From Diphasiastrum complanatum (Eukaryota > Streptophyta > Lycopodiopsida > Lycopodiales > Lycopodiaceae), in the NCBI GenBank assembly GCA_029204225.1, contig CM055100.1, positions 30,320,149-30,380,148 on the forward strand: a stretch of DNA of 60,000 nucleotides, given 5' to 3'. Made by a program: the position numbers and the translations under genes. Below are positions 14,410 through 25,547 of this stretch, in pieces (position 1 is the first letter of the stretch; the number at the start of each line of letters is the position of its first letter). The notes under the pieces were generated by a model. The model had not been told where the DNA came from. It saw only the letters and a program-made list of their open reading frames with translations, and made no database searches.

Positions 14410-15039
14410 ATGCTTGTTAAACAATCTATCAAAAACTAGTCATTAGAAAACAAGATCTAGTTTAGCAGCTTGATAGGAAACAAGTAGAGACAATCAAAGC
14501 ATTGATCAAATAGTCTAATCCAACTCCACACGTGTGGAAATAAGGTTGTAGTACGGCCTGTAGACAGTGTTTACAAAGTGCCAAAGCTGGGTTTCATTGG
14601 AAAAATAGAGTAATCACCATACAATGAGAGGAAACTCGAGTTTCTCCTTGAGGCTCCAAAACGTTTCTATCTTCTCACTATGGAGAATGGAAATACATAG
14701 TAAAACACACTTCCTTTGCAAAGTTAGGTGAAAATCCAACATGTAATAAGGAAGTAGACTCCACTTTCTTGCCCTAATGTGAAAACCCTAGCCTAGATCC
14801 AAGAGTCATGCTTGGTAGGTGCATGGTAGGTACAAATCTCATCATAAATCATGGTCTAGATCCTAGAAAGTAGGAATCACTACCAAATAGACACAACCAC
14901 TCCTCTTGACTCGTGGTAACCTACTTTAGGTGTGTATGTACAAGTGGCACTTTGGCCATTCAAGTAACCAACAAACAATATTGACAAAATGTACAATATT
15001 CTACATGGCTAGATTTGCCAATGTAGGCAATTTTTCACA
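14410..15039 (-). mobile_element. 3' LTR of minus-strand copia
   Basis: On the minus strand a polypurine tract (TTTGAGGAGGAG, 15051-15040) is followed by TGTGAAAAATTGCC at 15039. The LTR carries a palindrome CACACGTGTG at 14527-14536 followed (plus strand) by GGCCTGTAGACAG; both also occur in the LTR fragment at 27.8 kb. The left boundary is not exact; it lies near 14400-14450, where the preceding pseudogene ends. Confidence 0.7.
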
Positions 15040-16686
15040 CTCCTCCTCAAATCTAGCCTTGGAGATCACAATGCTTTTATCAATAACTCCAATTGAAGAT
15101 CTAAGCTTGACAAATGAATCTTTAGGTAAAGGTTTAGTAAACAAATCAGCCAAGCAACTTGATGATGGCACGTGTTGGAGCTTGATCTCTTTAGCTTGCA
15201 CTTTTTCCCTCACGAAATGATGAGCAATTTCGATGTGTTTGCTCCTTGCATGGAATGTAGGACTAGTTGCAAGTGATTGGGCTGATTGGTTGTCACAATA
15301 GATGATAGGGATCTCCTCCTCCATGACATGAAGCTCTACCAATAGCCTTTTGAGCCACAAGACCTCCTTGCATGTTGATGTCAAGGCCTTGTATTCAGAT
15401 TCTGTGGAAGATAGGGAGATGGTATCTTGCTTTTTGGAAAGCCATGATACTACTCCATCACATAGAAAGGTGGCAAAGGCACTTGTTGATCTTCTATCCA
15501 CTTTGTCACCTGCAAAATCCGAGTCACTATAGGCTCTTAAGCCAAGATTAGTTCCTCTATACAAAATACCAAAATTCTTAGTGAATAAAATGTATCTAAG
15601 AACTCTTTTGGCCATCTTCCAATGTGAAACTAGAGGACTTTGCATGAATTGGCTTAACTTTCCAACACTATAACTAAGATCAGGTCTAGTTATAGTTAAA
15701 TAGATCAAGGAGCCAATAAGCCTTCTATATAATGTGATGTCCTCAAAGAATGCTTCATCACAATCAATAGATGCTTTTACATTTTGCTCCATTGGTGTCT
15801 CAATGCCTTTACAATTCTTCATTCCAAATCTATCTAGGATGGATGTAGCATATTTAGATTGACAAATGAAGCTAAAATCACATCCTCTAATAACCTCTAT
15901 TCCAAGAATGAAGCTCAATAGGCCGAGATCTACCATCTTAAACTCTTTTGCTAAAGCAATTTTTACATCTCTAATTCCATCTAGATCATTACCACTCAAG
16001 ATAATGTCATCTACATACAAAACAAGAATAATGATCATGCCATCATGAAAACTTATATACAATGATGGATCATAGGCACTCATTACAAAATTGATGGAAA
16101 TGAGAAAAGAGTTTAGCCTAGAGTACCATGCTTTAGGGGCTTGCTTGAGCCCATAAAGGCTCTTCTTCAAAAAACACACCTTTCCTTCATGCTTTGCCTT
16201 GATGAAGCCCTCGGGTTGCCTCATGTAGATCTCTTCCTCCAAATAACCATTGAGGAATGCATTTGTGAAGTCAAGTTGGAATAGCTCCCAATTGAAGGTT
16301 GTAGCAAGACTAATGATCAACCTGATAGTAACAAGCTTAGCCACAGGAGCAAAAGTCTCATCATAGTCAATGCCTTTGGTTTGTAAAAAACCTTTGGCAA
16401 CAAGCCTAGCTTTATGCTTGCTTATTGATCCATCTTGATTATACTTCAATCTAAACACCCACTTGCAATCAAGAGGTTTCTTCCCTTGAGGAAGATCCAC
16501 AAGATCCCAAGTATGATTCTCAATAAGAGCATCATACTCTACTTGCATAGCATCCATCCAACTTTTAGACTTACAAGCATCTTCATAGCATGTTGGCTCA
16601 TCTAACATTGAAGTAAGAAAGGTGTAAGATGTGAAAGATGATGAGCCTTCCCTTTGATCACCTTGACCATCATAGGTGAGCCTCAA
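15001..16686 (-). pseudogene. Ty1/copia RT and RNase H, long open frame (5' truncated pol)
   Basis: This is the longest intact coding segment: 561 codons without a stop. It contains the copia RT from about residue 58 (WDLVDLPQGKK, CKWVFRLKYNQDGSISKHKA), the first catalytic Asp in QLDFTNAFLNG (about 137-147) and the YVDD box at about 224-227. The RT-to-RNase H linker has NCKGIETPM and LIGSLIYLTITRPD. RNase H landmarks follow: YSDSDFAGD (about 386), SSTESEY (about 427), IYCDNQSA (about 462) and RSKHIEI.HHFVRE (about 481). The stop at 15001-15003 lies 36 bases inside the LTR, which is common in this group. The gag, protease and integrase are missing upstream: at 16690 the sequence joins another copia relic. 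The RT and RNase H look catalytically complete, but the element cannot be autonomous. Confidence 0.92.
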
Positions 16687-16690
16687 TGGC

Positions 16691-17600
16691 TCAGATTTTT
16701 ATTGTGTATGCTAAATTAGGTCTCGTAGAGAGCATGACATACATTAATGATCCTATGAGTGAATCATAAGGGTGCTTCGCTAAGCCAAGTACTTCACTTT
16801 TGTAATCAGCACTAGAAGATTTAGTCAATACTATAGATGGATCCATTGGTGTATCAATCGGTTTGAAATCAGACATATGTAACTTTTCTAAAATATTCTC
16901 TAGATATTTCTGCTGACTGAGATAAATTTTCTTATATAATCTATCTCTAGTGATGTGTATTCCTAATAACGAATGAGCAGCGCCTAGATCAGTCATGTCA
17001 AATTCTTTTGACAAATCACTCTTAGTAGTGTGCATTAAGAAAGTGTCATTAGACAAAATGAATGCATCATCTACGTATAGAGCTATGTGAACTCAGTTGA
17101 CACCTATGTATTTGGAATAAACATTACAATCAGCGGAATTATTTGCAAAACCTAATTGAATGAGATAAGCATTGATCATTTTGAACCATGTCCTTGCGGC
17201 TTGTTTCAAGCCATAGATTCCTTTGTGCAACTTGCACACTTTGTGCTCTTGGCCTTTGACTTTGAATCCTTCTGGTTGGAAGGTGTACGGCTCTTCTTCG
17301 ACATAGTCGTTGAGAAAGGCTGTCTTGACGTCCATTTGATGCATCTCGAGGTCTTCTGCTGCTGCTAACGCAGTCAGAGTCCTGATTGACTACATTTTAA
17401 CAACAGGACTAAAACTTTCTTGGTAATCCACTCCTTGGACTTGAGTGAATCCTTTCGCCACTAGCCGTGCTTTCCATTTAGTGATGGAACCATCATAATT
17501 GATCTTCTTCTTGAAGATCCACTTGGTGTCAATAACTCTCTACCTTTCTACGTTCATGTTTTTATTTGCAATTTTTTCTTCAGTGATTTCAGCATCAAAT
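16691..17600 (-). pseudogene. Second copia RT relic (minus), left half of a split element
   Basis: Minus-strand frames give, in order, [20 protein letters not shown] (near 17545-17480), [20 protein letters not shown], then MHQMDVKTAFLND (from 17344), KLHKGIYGLKQAARTWF, a segment including LSKEFDMTDLGAAHSLLGI (near 17000) and the linker DTPMDPS and SLIGSLMYVMLSTRPNL at about 16740. The YVDD region near 17060-17090 is broken by a frame change. Copia RNase H is missing because another copia abuts at 16690. The N-terminal continuation is probably the copia segment at 26.9-27.8 kb; the CACTA transposon lies between the two. Confidence 0.8.
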
Positions 17601-20600
17601 GGAATTTGGATTTCTTGCTCGATCAAGAGTTATGGATTCGATTTTCGGTTCCTCGTGCAAGTCATTTGACATATCTGATGCAATATCTTTGTCTTCAAAT
17701 ATGCGTCGTGATCTTGTATTGAGTTGGACGAAATATAACCACTGAGGGGATAATCGATCCGGATGAAATATGATCTACAATAGAAAATGAAATCAATGCA
17801 TAATGTAATCACAATTTGTGTTCAAAGCGATCAACCAAAAAGCCACATAAAATATAGTGCAATTTGCAAGATAATTATACTTGTTCATAGTGTCGTGGCA
17901 ACACGAACGTGTCGTATGTATTCATAGGTATTACTTTTGTCGAGTCGATTGCAAAGAATCCGGAAACATCCTTTCTAATTGTAGCATTGTTTCCACGATA
18001 GTTAAATTTGAACCATTTCACATCAAAGATCAAGTATTTTCCATTACTTCCATAGTCAACCTCATAAATATGTTGAAGTGTGCCGACATAGTCTAGGTCA
18101 TCTGAAATGATGTTTGTGTTTGCACTAGATCGACTCTCCTGTTGAAAGTTTGTCATTATGCCGCAATCAAATGTGCATCTTTTGGTGTCAATGCCCTCAA
18201 CACAAAAGTGATATTAGTATGCTCACATGGCATTGTATGTTTTGTACTGGCACAACATATCTTGAACATTTTAGGGTTTAGGATTTTGAACTAGAAGAAA
18301 TCGAATAAACAAATTTATATTATCCTTTTCAAATTAAAACATTACTTACCTGCCATGAACAATTGCGAGTGAATTCCCACTCTTGTTCTGTCACATGTTC
18401 ACCATTTTTTGTTGCTTTTTCGAGAGTATCATAGATCCATTCACATGTGCATCGAGAAGGTAATTGTTCTAATGGCTCGTCATTCTCATGCAAATGGTGA
18501 GTCACTGTCATGTTCCTTCTTCTATTTCGTCTCAAGGCCACACTCCTCTCCTCTTTGGCTTCTTCGTACTTCAAAATCCACTTGTCCATTCTTCCGCAAT
18601 TGTATAAAATGAACGTGCCAATTTTTTAATCTAACGACACAGACATTTTTCTTACGATTCCTTTTCCTGAGGTAATTCAGTTTTAACGTGCTCATTTTCT
18701 TCAGCACGCCATAACTTTGGCGTGCTAGGGTGTATGTGCAAGAGATATTCTGGTGTAAAACAATGATTTTTGAACAAGCCAACCTTCTACGATGCTACCT
18801 TCTAGCTTTGTCTTTTGTCTCACAAAGTCTTTTAGAACTTTCATAAAACGCTCAAGGTAGAACATCCATCTAGTGTGCATTGGCCCAGCAATGGAAATTT
18901 CATCAACCAAATGCACAAGAACATGAACTTGTATATCCGTGAAAGAAGTTGGAAAATCTCTTTCTAGCAAGCACCCAGTTTCAATCATTTCTTGTTGTTT
19001 CGAATGCATTTCACTGCATTTGATCTCCTTTGAGGTGATCCACCTACAAGATAAACATTACATGAAATATTAATGTACAAATAATGGGGCGTTTTGTATT
19101 GTCATGTCTTTTTTAATGTCTCTAGTCACAAATGAGTTCTATAAATACCTAACAATTTATGCTAATTTGTAAAAAGTACTTCGTAGATTGTCTCCTAAGC
19201 AACCTCGAATAGCAATCAAAAGAATGAATCACAACATCTTTAGCCAATCGTGAGATTTTAATCCACTTAATTTGTCATCTTTGGTGAAAGAGTTGCACAA
19301 GGAATGTGTATAGCCAGTTGGAGTTCTTATTTGTCTTATGACATTTTCTACATGTGAGAGCTCTCTCTTTTTTAGAATCCATGGAACACTAGGAGTAATT
19401 GTCATCCCACTTTCATCATTTTGAATCCAATAAGGTCTCTTCACCTTAGCCACCTCCAAGTCTTGACGTGCTGCAACACTGTCCTTTGCACCAATTTTAT
19501 GTTTCCATATAGATTCACTCACGTTTTTGTATATATGCATAGGATCCAAGAAGTGATTGATTAAGAGATTATTCCAATAGGATAATAGTTGGAATATCGA
19601 CAATCTCTTCATGCTTGGAATTGACTTATCCCAAGAATTGCTCACATCATGTTTTTTGATCCACTCGTCATACCAATCTTTTACACTCTCATTCGGATGG
19701 GTGGAGGTGTGACTAGAGGGCCATCTTCCAGTCTTCCCCCAACTTGCCTTTGGTTTGTCTGAAAAGGATGATCAATTGGTAGATATTTTTGATGATTTTC
19801 GTACACAACTTTCCTCAACAAATTTGTACTATGACGGCTTTCCAAATTTGGCCCACATATGTAGCATGTTTTATATCCAGATGTTGTAAAACCTGCATTT
19901 ATGATTGCATTAGAAAGTTCGAATATATTTATGAGATGTAATATATCGTGAGAACAAATGATTATTATTGACAATCCAAACGAAGATTAATCATACCTGA
20001 ACATTCACTCAAACCGGGATAATCATGCATAATGGTCCACATTAGAATTCCACGAAGAGTGAAATTTCTTTCTTGCAAAGGCCTTGAGATGTCATACGCA
20101 TTAACACCATTCCAAAGCTTGGAAAATTCTTCAATCAATGGTTCGAGGTAAACATCCATGTTCTTAACCTTGTATTTTACTGGAACCAATAGAGCTAGAA
20201 ACAAATGTCTTGTCTTTATACATAGCCATGGAGGAATATTATAATTAACAAGAACAACTGGCCACATGGACCATGCTGAGGCTCGAACACCGAAAGGATT
20301 AATGCCATCCATTGCTAAACCAAATCATAAATGATGAGGTTCATTTTTGAACTCGGACCATTGCTCATCAATATGTTTCCACGCAAGTGAGTCACTTGGT
20401 ACCTGCATAACATCATTAGCAGATCGATTTTAGCATGCCAATCTACTAGTTGTGCCAAAGACCTGCATCGAAACAAATGTTGTAGTTGTGGAATGATAGG
20501 AAAATGACGTAACACTTTTTGTGGCACACTCGATCCTTGAACTTTTGTTCTGTATCGTGATGTGCCACATGTTGGACATTGATCTTTTTCTGAATGCACA

Positions 20601-21276
20601 CCCCTATATAAAATGTGGTCATTTGGACATGCAATAATCTTTTTGTAATCCATTCCAAGCTTGCTCAACATGTTTCGAGTTTCTTTTTGTGTTCCCAGCA
20701 TCACATTGTCTTTTGGGAGTATTTTTTGTAATAAAATACAAAATAATATTGTGTTGTAAAGATGAATGCATAACCCTAAATTCTAACAAACTATATAATG
20801 CATTTATGGTTTATGCATACCTGAACAAAATGACGTAACACTGTTAGAACTCCATTTGTACATAACTTGTAAGTTTAGAAAGAGGAGTGTTGTTGTCAGT
20901 CGAGAAAAGTATGCTCCTGGATATAAGGGAGTGTCGGCTTCTTTGCGTAGTAATATCTCGCTTTCATCATCATGCAATTCTTCACTTTCATCCATGTTCT
21001 CTCCACATGTTGAGTGTGCACGTTCATTGTTGGTTGTAAAATATGATTCAAACAAGTCATGCATTGCTTCATCGTGTAGTACCTCAGTATCATTTTCTTC
21101 AACTGCAATGTCTTCCTCATCAGATGTTTGCAGCAATCCACTAGTGCCTTCTTCTATTTGTTTCATTCTTTGTTCCCTCATTTGTATCAAGGCTTTTCTT
21201 CGCTTGGAATATAATACGGACGGATCAAGACCATGTAATGGCATTCGATGGTGTGTCTAAACAAACTGATAGAGAA
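17601..21276 (-). pseudogene. CACTA (En/Spm) TnpD-type transposase gene, multi-exon relic
   Basis: Minus-strand exons follow the order of plant CACTA TnpD (Transposase_21) proteins. Exon 1 (21244-20821) has the acidic N-terminus and LLRKEADTPLYPGAYFSRL; its donor is TTCAG/GTATGC. The next exon (to 19997) has LGMDYKKIIACPNDHILYRG, CPTCGTSRY, RHFPIIPQLQHLF, WHAK and DGINPFGVRASAWSMWPVVL, with a one-base frameshift after WHAK. After a 104-base GT..AG intron (19893-19996) come YKTCYICGPNLESRHSTNL, then LLINHFLDPMHIYKNVSESI and KLSGLKSHD. Downstream are FPTSFTDIQVHVLVHLVDE and HTRWMFYLERFMKVLKDFV (18725-19009). A DUF4216-like tail (YVGTLQHIYEVDYGSNGKYL, 17875-18156) ends at a 106-base intron (17775-17880). 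The last exon encodes FHPDRLSPQWLYFVQLNTR. Frameshifts and stops make it inactive. No CACTA terminal repeats were found. Confidence 0.88.
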
Positions 21277-21281
21277 TGTGT
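21277..21281. repeat. Target site duplication, left copy (TGTGT)
   Basis: TGTGT directly precedes the LTR start at 21282 and recurs directly after the 3' LTR end at 26810-26814. A 5-bp duplication is typical of LTR retrotransposon integration and defines the element as one insertion into the CACTA gene's 5' region. Confidence 0.8.
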
Positions 21282-21651
21282 TGTGATGTCACGCAAATGT
21301 CAAAAATTGAATACCAACATAAATATGGCATGATATACTCAAAAATGAAGATATGAGCTGGTTAAGTATAAATCATGAAGAGGCCTAAGTCATTTTTCGA
21401 GAATATATCTCCTAGGTACTTGCCTTATAAATTAAGGGCTAGACCTTTAATAGGAAAAGACATTGCCTTGGATAACCCTTAACTAGGGTGTCCATACGAA
21501 ACGACTAGTTATGAAAAGACATGTTAAACTAGAGTAATTTTAACTCATAGTTAAGTATACCTCTTATGGTATAGTTGAACGTATTTTCAGTTTAATTCCT
21601 AACTAGACCCTTTCGCGGGAGCGACGCACCTATTGTTTAAGAGGTGTGTTT
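21282..21651 (+). repeat. 5' LTR, truncated
   Basis: Begins TGTGATGTCACGC and matches 25548-25917 of the 3' LTR. Homology stops after AAGAGGTGTGTTT, where gag sequence begins at once. The missing 890 or so bases are present only in the 3' LTR. Confidence 0.9.
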
Positions 21652-21659
21652 ACTAACTA

Positions 21660-21905
21660 TAACAGGGTACTGCAGCATCAGCCCAGCAGGATAGACCCAA
21701 ATTCGCACCAAAAAGACATAATCCTCCTGAATTTGTTGCACCAGCGAAGTCTCAAACCTCGAATAAACCAGTTTCGGGCAACTGCTACAGCTATGGAGAG
21801 CCGGGACATTTTTCTCCTAACTGTCCTCAACCACGGAACCATTATGTTCGAATTGCAGAGAACCTGGTCACAAGTATCATGACTGCCCTCAGCCGTAGAA
21901 GTCAC
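21660..21905 (+). pseudogene. gag C-terminus with two CCHC zinc knuckles
   Basis: The first frame encodes CYSYGEPGHFSPNCPQ (near 21783-21830), a knuckle whose second Cys is Tyr. A one-base shift later, CSNCREPGHKYHDCPQP (near 21847-21897) is a complete CX2CX4HX4C knuckle. These nucleocapsid modules bind the element's RNA in related elements. Upstream gag is deleted. The knuckles are followed directly by the Lys/Ser-rich frame at 22007. Confidence 0.8.
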
Positions 21906-22006
21906 GACCCAAATATCAATATGTAGCAACACCAGCTCCTGCAGACACAAAAGCGAAAGCTGCGACAGATGCTGTTGTACAGAGAATTGATGTTATTGAA
22001 GGAAAA

Positions 22007-22970
22007 TTGGCAAAGACTGAAGATCAATCCTGGCCAAGTGACGTGGAAAAGATTTTTAAAGTCACCACAAGAAGCAAAAGCTCCTCGAAACCTGATCAAA
22101 AATCTTCGACAAAGCGCAGAAAATCCTTGAAGACGAAATCTTCTAGCAAGACGACAAACAAATCCACGACTAAAGAAGATCTCAAGGATGACCTTGACTA
22201 TGACCGTGATGCTGCGAAGTTATTTGCAAAAGATATCTTGGTAGAAGCAAAGGAAATCATCAACGCTGGACTAAAGACTGCTCCTGCAGAGAAGGTGGTC
22301 ACTTTCGAGGAAGAAGACGAAGAAATCGCGAAGACGAAATTGTCTAGTGCTGTTATTGAGAAACCAACCTCAAAATCAAAGACAAAAGAATATGACATCG
22401 TAACTGATATTGGATCTCTTCGACCAAACATTACTTTTGAACAGCTGTTGGTAGATAACACTTATTATATAAAGCAGCTGAAAGGCCTTTCTATGCCTAA
22501 GAAGAAGAAGAAAATTTCTCTGCTAGATGTTGGTGTTTTGTCCATTGATTTAGGTGATCTCGGTGCACCTGAAATTGATGTTACTATTGTAGGATGCCTG
22601 ATCGAAAAAGTGCCAATTGACTCTGGTCCAGTGTAAATATAATAACAGAAGACACAGCTCATGCTCTGGGGCTGACTGACATTCAACCAACACAACGAAA
22701 CATCAAGTTAGCTTATTCGACATGACGAAAACCTGTTGGTGAGCTGAAGGATGTCACTGTCTACATTCAAGCCAAGCCATTCACCATGAATTTCATTGTT
22801 ATCAAACCACTCGGTTTGTCATCCTATTCTGTGCTGATTGGACGACCTTGGCTTTATCAATCAAATGCTAGTGTACATTGGAAATCCAGAGAGCTAAGAT
22901 TTCAGGCTGGTGAGACCAATAAGAATTCGGTGGATGAAGCTGCCCACTTCCTTAACAATTGCTTCATACC
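22007..22970 (+). pseudogene. Lys/Ser-rich spacer and retropepsin-like protease domain
   Basis: The frame 22007-22636 opens with a basic Ser/Lys/Thr-rich region and an acidic stretch (VVTFEEEDEE), then a region ending VTIVGCLIEKVPIDSGP. IDSG is the catalytic motif of retroviral-type aspartic proteases. A one-base deletion right after it closes the frame; the adjoining frame continues VNIITEDTAHALGLTDIQP. After another stop, 22786-22900 gives MNFIVIKPLGLSSYSVLIGRPWL, the usual end of this domain (LLGRPWL). The domain order is complete but the frame is broken twice. Confidence 0.78.
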
Positions 22971-22988
22971 CACGAAGGGGTACAAGAT

Positions 22989-23628
22989 CTCTATGATTCG
23001 TGATACCACATTTAAGATGTTTTGCAAATATGCGAACCAAGTACTCTTTTTGACATATGCGGATGCGACGATTTAAGTGCAAAATTTTGGTTACATCTTA
23101 GACGCTCTTGCTGGTAATCCGGTTTGTTTCGGCACTATTACATATAAAGCATTTTTGCGCTGGATCAAGCACCAAAAATTTTCTGGAGTTGGAGCACATG
23201 TATCTCGGCTATGCGCCTATTTTGACATTTTGAACGAGCAAGAGAAAACATTGTTGACGGGAAGGATGTTGGCCCCCAAGCCAATTGATCTTTCCGGCCT
23301 CGTTACTGAAATTGCACCAGCCGTCGAAGTAGCAGCTACCACTGCTATGGACATTGACGCTGCACCATCCTAGTCGGAACCTGTTCCAGTTGTGGCGATA
23401 GAGACTGATGGAGCTACTGCTATTGCTGCTGATTCTTCACAGTCCGCATTTGCTTCCACATCTCAGAAGAAGCCAAGTGCCTCCTCCTCTGACGATGATG
23501 CTACTCAGTCTGATACATCAGACAAAAGACAAACAACTGCTAAAGGAGACACTGGGGCACCTATGGCAGATGAAGAACAACCAGACGACCAGCACTATGA
23601 CCAAGAAAGCCAAAAACCTAGTGGCTGA
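22989..23628 (+). pseudogene. Accessory ORF, N-terminal globular and Ser/Thr/Ala-rich part
   Basis: After the protease the frame goes on with FKMFCKYANQVLFLTYADAT, a stop at 23074, then FGYILDALAGNPVCFG and RWIKHQKFSGVGAHVSRLCA, an unfamiliar globular segment. From about 23300 it becomes low-complexity (Ala, Thr, Ser, Asp), with one stop near 23371. The family is unknown. Layout (globular, disordered, coiled coil) parallels the ORF at 2.4-4.3 kb. Confidence 0.5.
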
Positions 23629-24048
23629 AGTGTATGAGTTGGACAAGTACCACCAACAACTTACTATGGAATTTGTCAACTCAGAAAGGAGATGCCAAGA
23701 GGATCTCAAGGCGTCTTTCAAGAAGATTGATTCGCTCAAATCAGACAAGAAATCGTTCTCTCGATACACAGCTTCAAACCTTACTAAAGGAAGCTGATTC
23801 TTTAAAACAGATCAATAAGACGATTGAGACCAAGTCTGATAATTATCAGACTCAAAATGATTCTTTAAAGCAGCAACTGACAACTGCAAATCAACATAAT
23901 GTCGCACTCCAGAAACATTTCCAGGAGGAGCGAATGAGAAGACTGAAGGAAGAAGCTGCTCTCTCTATATGCACCAATGCAAGGTCCGTTACAGTCGACC
24001 TCACGAAGCTAAACCAGCTCCAAGATCAGATGCTCGACAATTTTTGAG
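23590..24048 (+). pseudogene. Accessory ORF, coiled coil
   Basis: Frames at 23590-23797 and 23790-24047 together encode a heptad-rich region: MTKKAKNLVAEVYELDKYHQ, then QTLLKEADSLKQINKTIETK and QLTTANQHNVALQKHFQEER. One frame change lies near 23760-23790. Composition (Gln, Lys, Leu, Glu) predicts a long coiled coil. No catalytic motif is seen. Confidence 0.55.
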
Positions 24049-25245
24049 TTGAGTTCCTGCAACCACTCGAGGATTCGAAGGCTCTTATTGGAGAAGGAGA
24101 TAAAGGAGTTTTTGACTGAAGCTACCCCATATTGCAGCGGACCAGATGTACATGACGAGTACCTTCAAGCCTTACTCGGAATTAATGACCTTACACAACA
24201 AATTTCATCTGTGCCTGCCTGTACCAGAGACTCAAATCATCCCGAGTATCTGAAAGCAGTCGCAAAGATTGACAAGCTCGAACAAGAGCTGTCAGATCTC
24301 CAACAACAAATGGAAGATCAGAAGCTGGCTGCTAAGTTGCAAACTCAGGACTTGGCAACTACATCTACACAGCGGCGGAATCAGTCGAAGGTATGTGCTG
24401 ACAGATTCCGTGCATTTGCTGAACGCTTCTGGAAATGGTGTCCACCTGTTTTTAACATTGAATCACAATGGCGTATGGATTATATGATGCTACCAGGCGC
24501 AGTAGACATCGCCTTCGACGATTGGAAACGACCGTCCCAGCTTTCTATTGAGCAGAAATGATGTCTCTATTGGGGCATAATCTAGGGTAAGTTTAAAGTC
24601 CTACCTTTTGGGTCAGCAAAGTTATACATAGGCTCTTCGGCTATGTATGCTCTCGAATATATTCGCATCAAAGAACTTCAATTTTTGCAGAACGAAGACA
24701 ATAAGCGACATTTTTGGAAGCAAAAGTCGCAGTTTCAATTATACGAATCCAAAGCTGTTGCGGATTTAGGCGCATTCGACGACGCAGGGTTGCTGATCAA
24801 CATTAATATGGCGTATCTAGAATTATTCAGTCTATATGTGGATTGGGAGCGAAACCTTGCAGAATATTTTGCGGAGATTCAACATAATCTGCAGGATAGA
24901 AGGAAGTCATTCAGATATAAGCAATTTTGTACATATACATTTTGGCAGTTTGGTATCTTTGCGGCAAAGACATTATTTTTTGTTCAAAATCTTTATGTTA
25001 AAAGCAATTTTATTAGATTCTCAGTTCGATATTGTGAAGAAATCACTCTACGAAGTGATTCAGACGAAGATACAAAGTTGACTCAACAGTTGTTCGATGG
25101 AACATTACTCTCTGTTAAACCAGAAGAATTCGGCAACCTCCTAGTTGGCCGACATATAAAATCCAAAGAAGATTTGTTGTTGATCAAAACTCAACAGAAC
25201 TTGGAGCTAGCTCAGAAACTATATGAAGAATTGAATAATTCATAA
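24049..25245 (+). pseudogene. Accessory ORF, C-terminal region in two open segments
   Basis: The first segment (24049-24561) has more heptads (KAVAKIDKLEQELSDLQQQM) and ends in an aromatic-rich block, RFWKWCPPVFNIESQWRMDY. After about 80 bases the second (24643-25245, 200 codons) contains ALEYIRIKELQFLQNEDNKR, ELFSLYVDWERNLAEYFAEI and a tail with LAQKLYEELNNS. It contains many aromatic residues. No known domain is recognised. It ends about 300 bases before the polypurine tract. Confidence 0.5.
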
Positions 25246-25547
25246 ATATTATTCATGTCTTTGTCATGCTGATGCCTATCTGTGATATTGAAGCTAGATC
25301 TTTGCAGTTTGAAGATGTTTTGAAGTTTGATTCCAGTTTTTATCAAACAATTTCAACTCAAAATCAACCTACTCAATGCAACAACAAGACACATATTCTC
25401 TGAAGAAATATCTAAAGGACGAATCATATGAAGAAACATTTTTTTTTTGGCCTCAACGAGAATCTGACGAACAAGAATGTTTCTCGAATAATCCTCGAAA
25501 TAAAGATGATATGTTCACGAGGACGTTTCAGAGTGAGGAAGGGGATA

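Noticed and set aside
15350-16048. Short plus-strand frames inside the copia RT/RNase H gene
   Set aside because: Antisense shadows of the strongly supported minus-strand frame.
20856-21260. 134-codon plus-strand frame at the CACTA 5' exon
   Set aside because: Antisense of TnpD exon 1, which has matching family features and a good splice donor.
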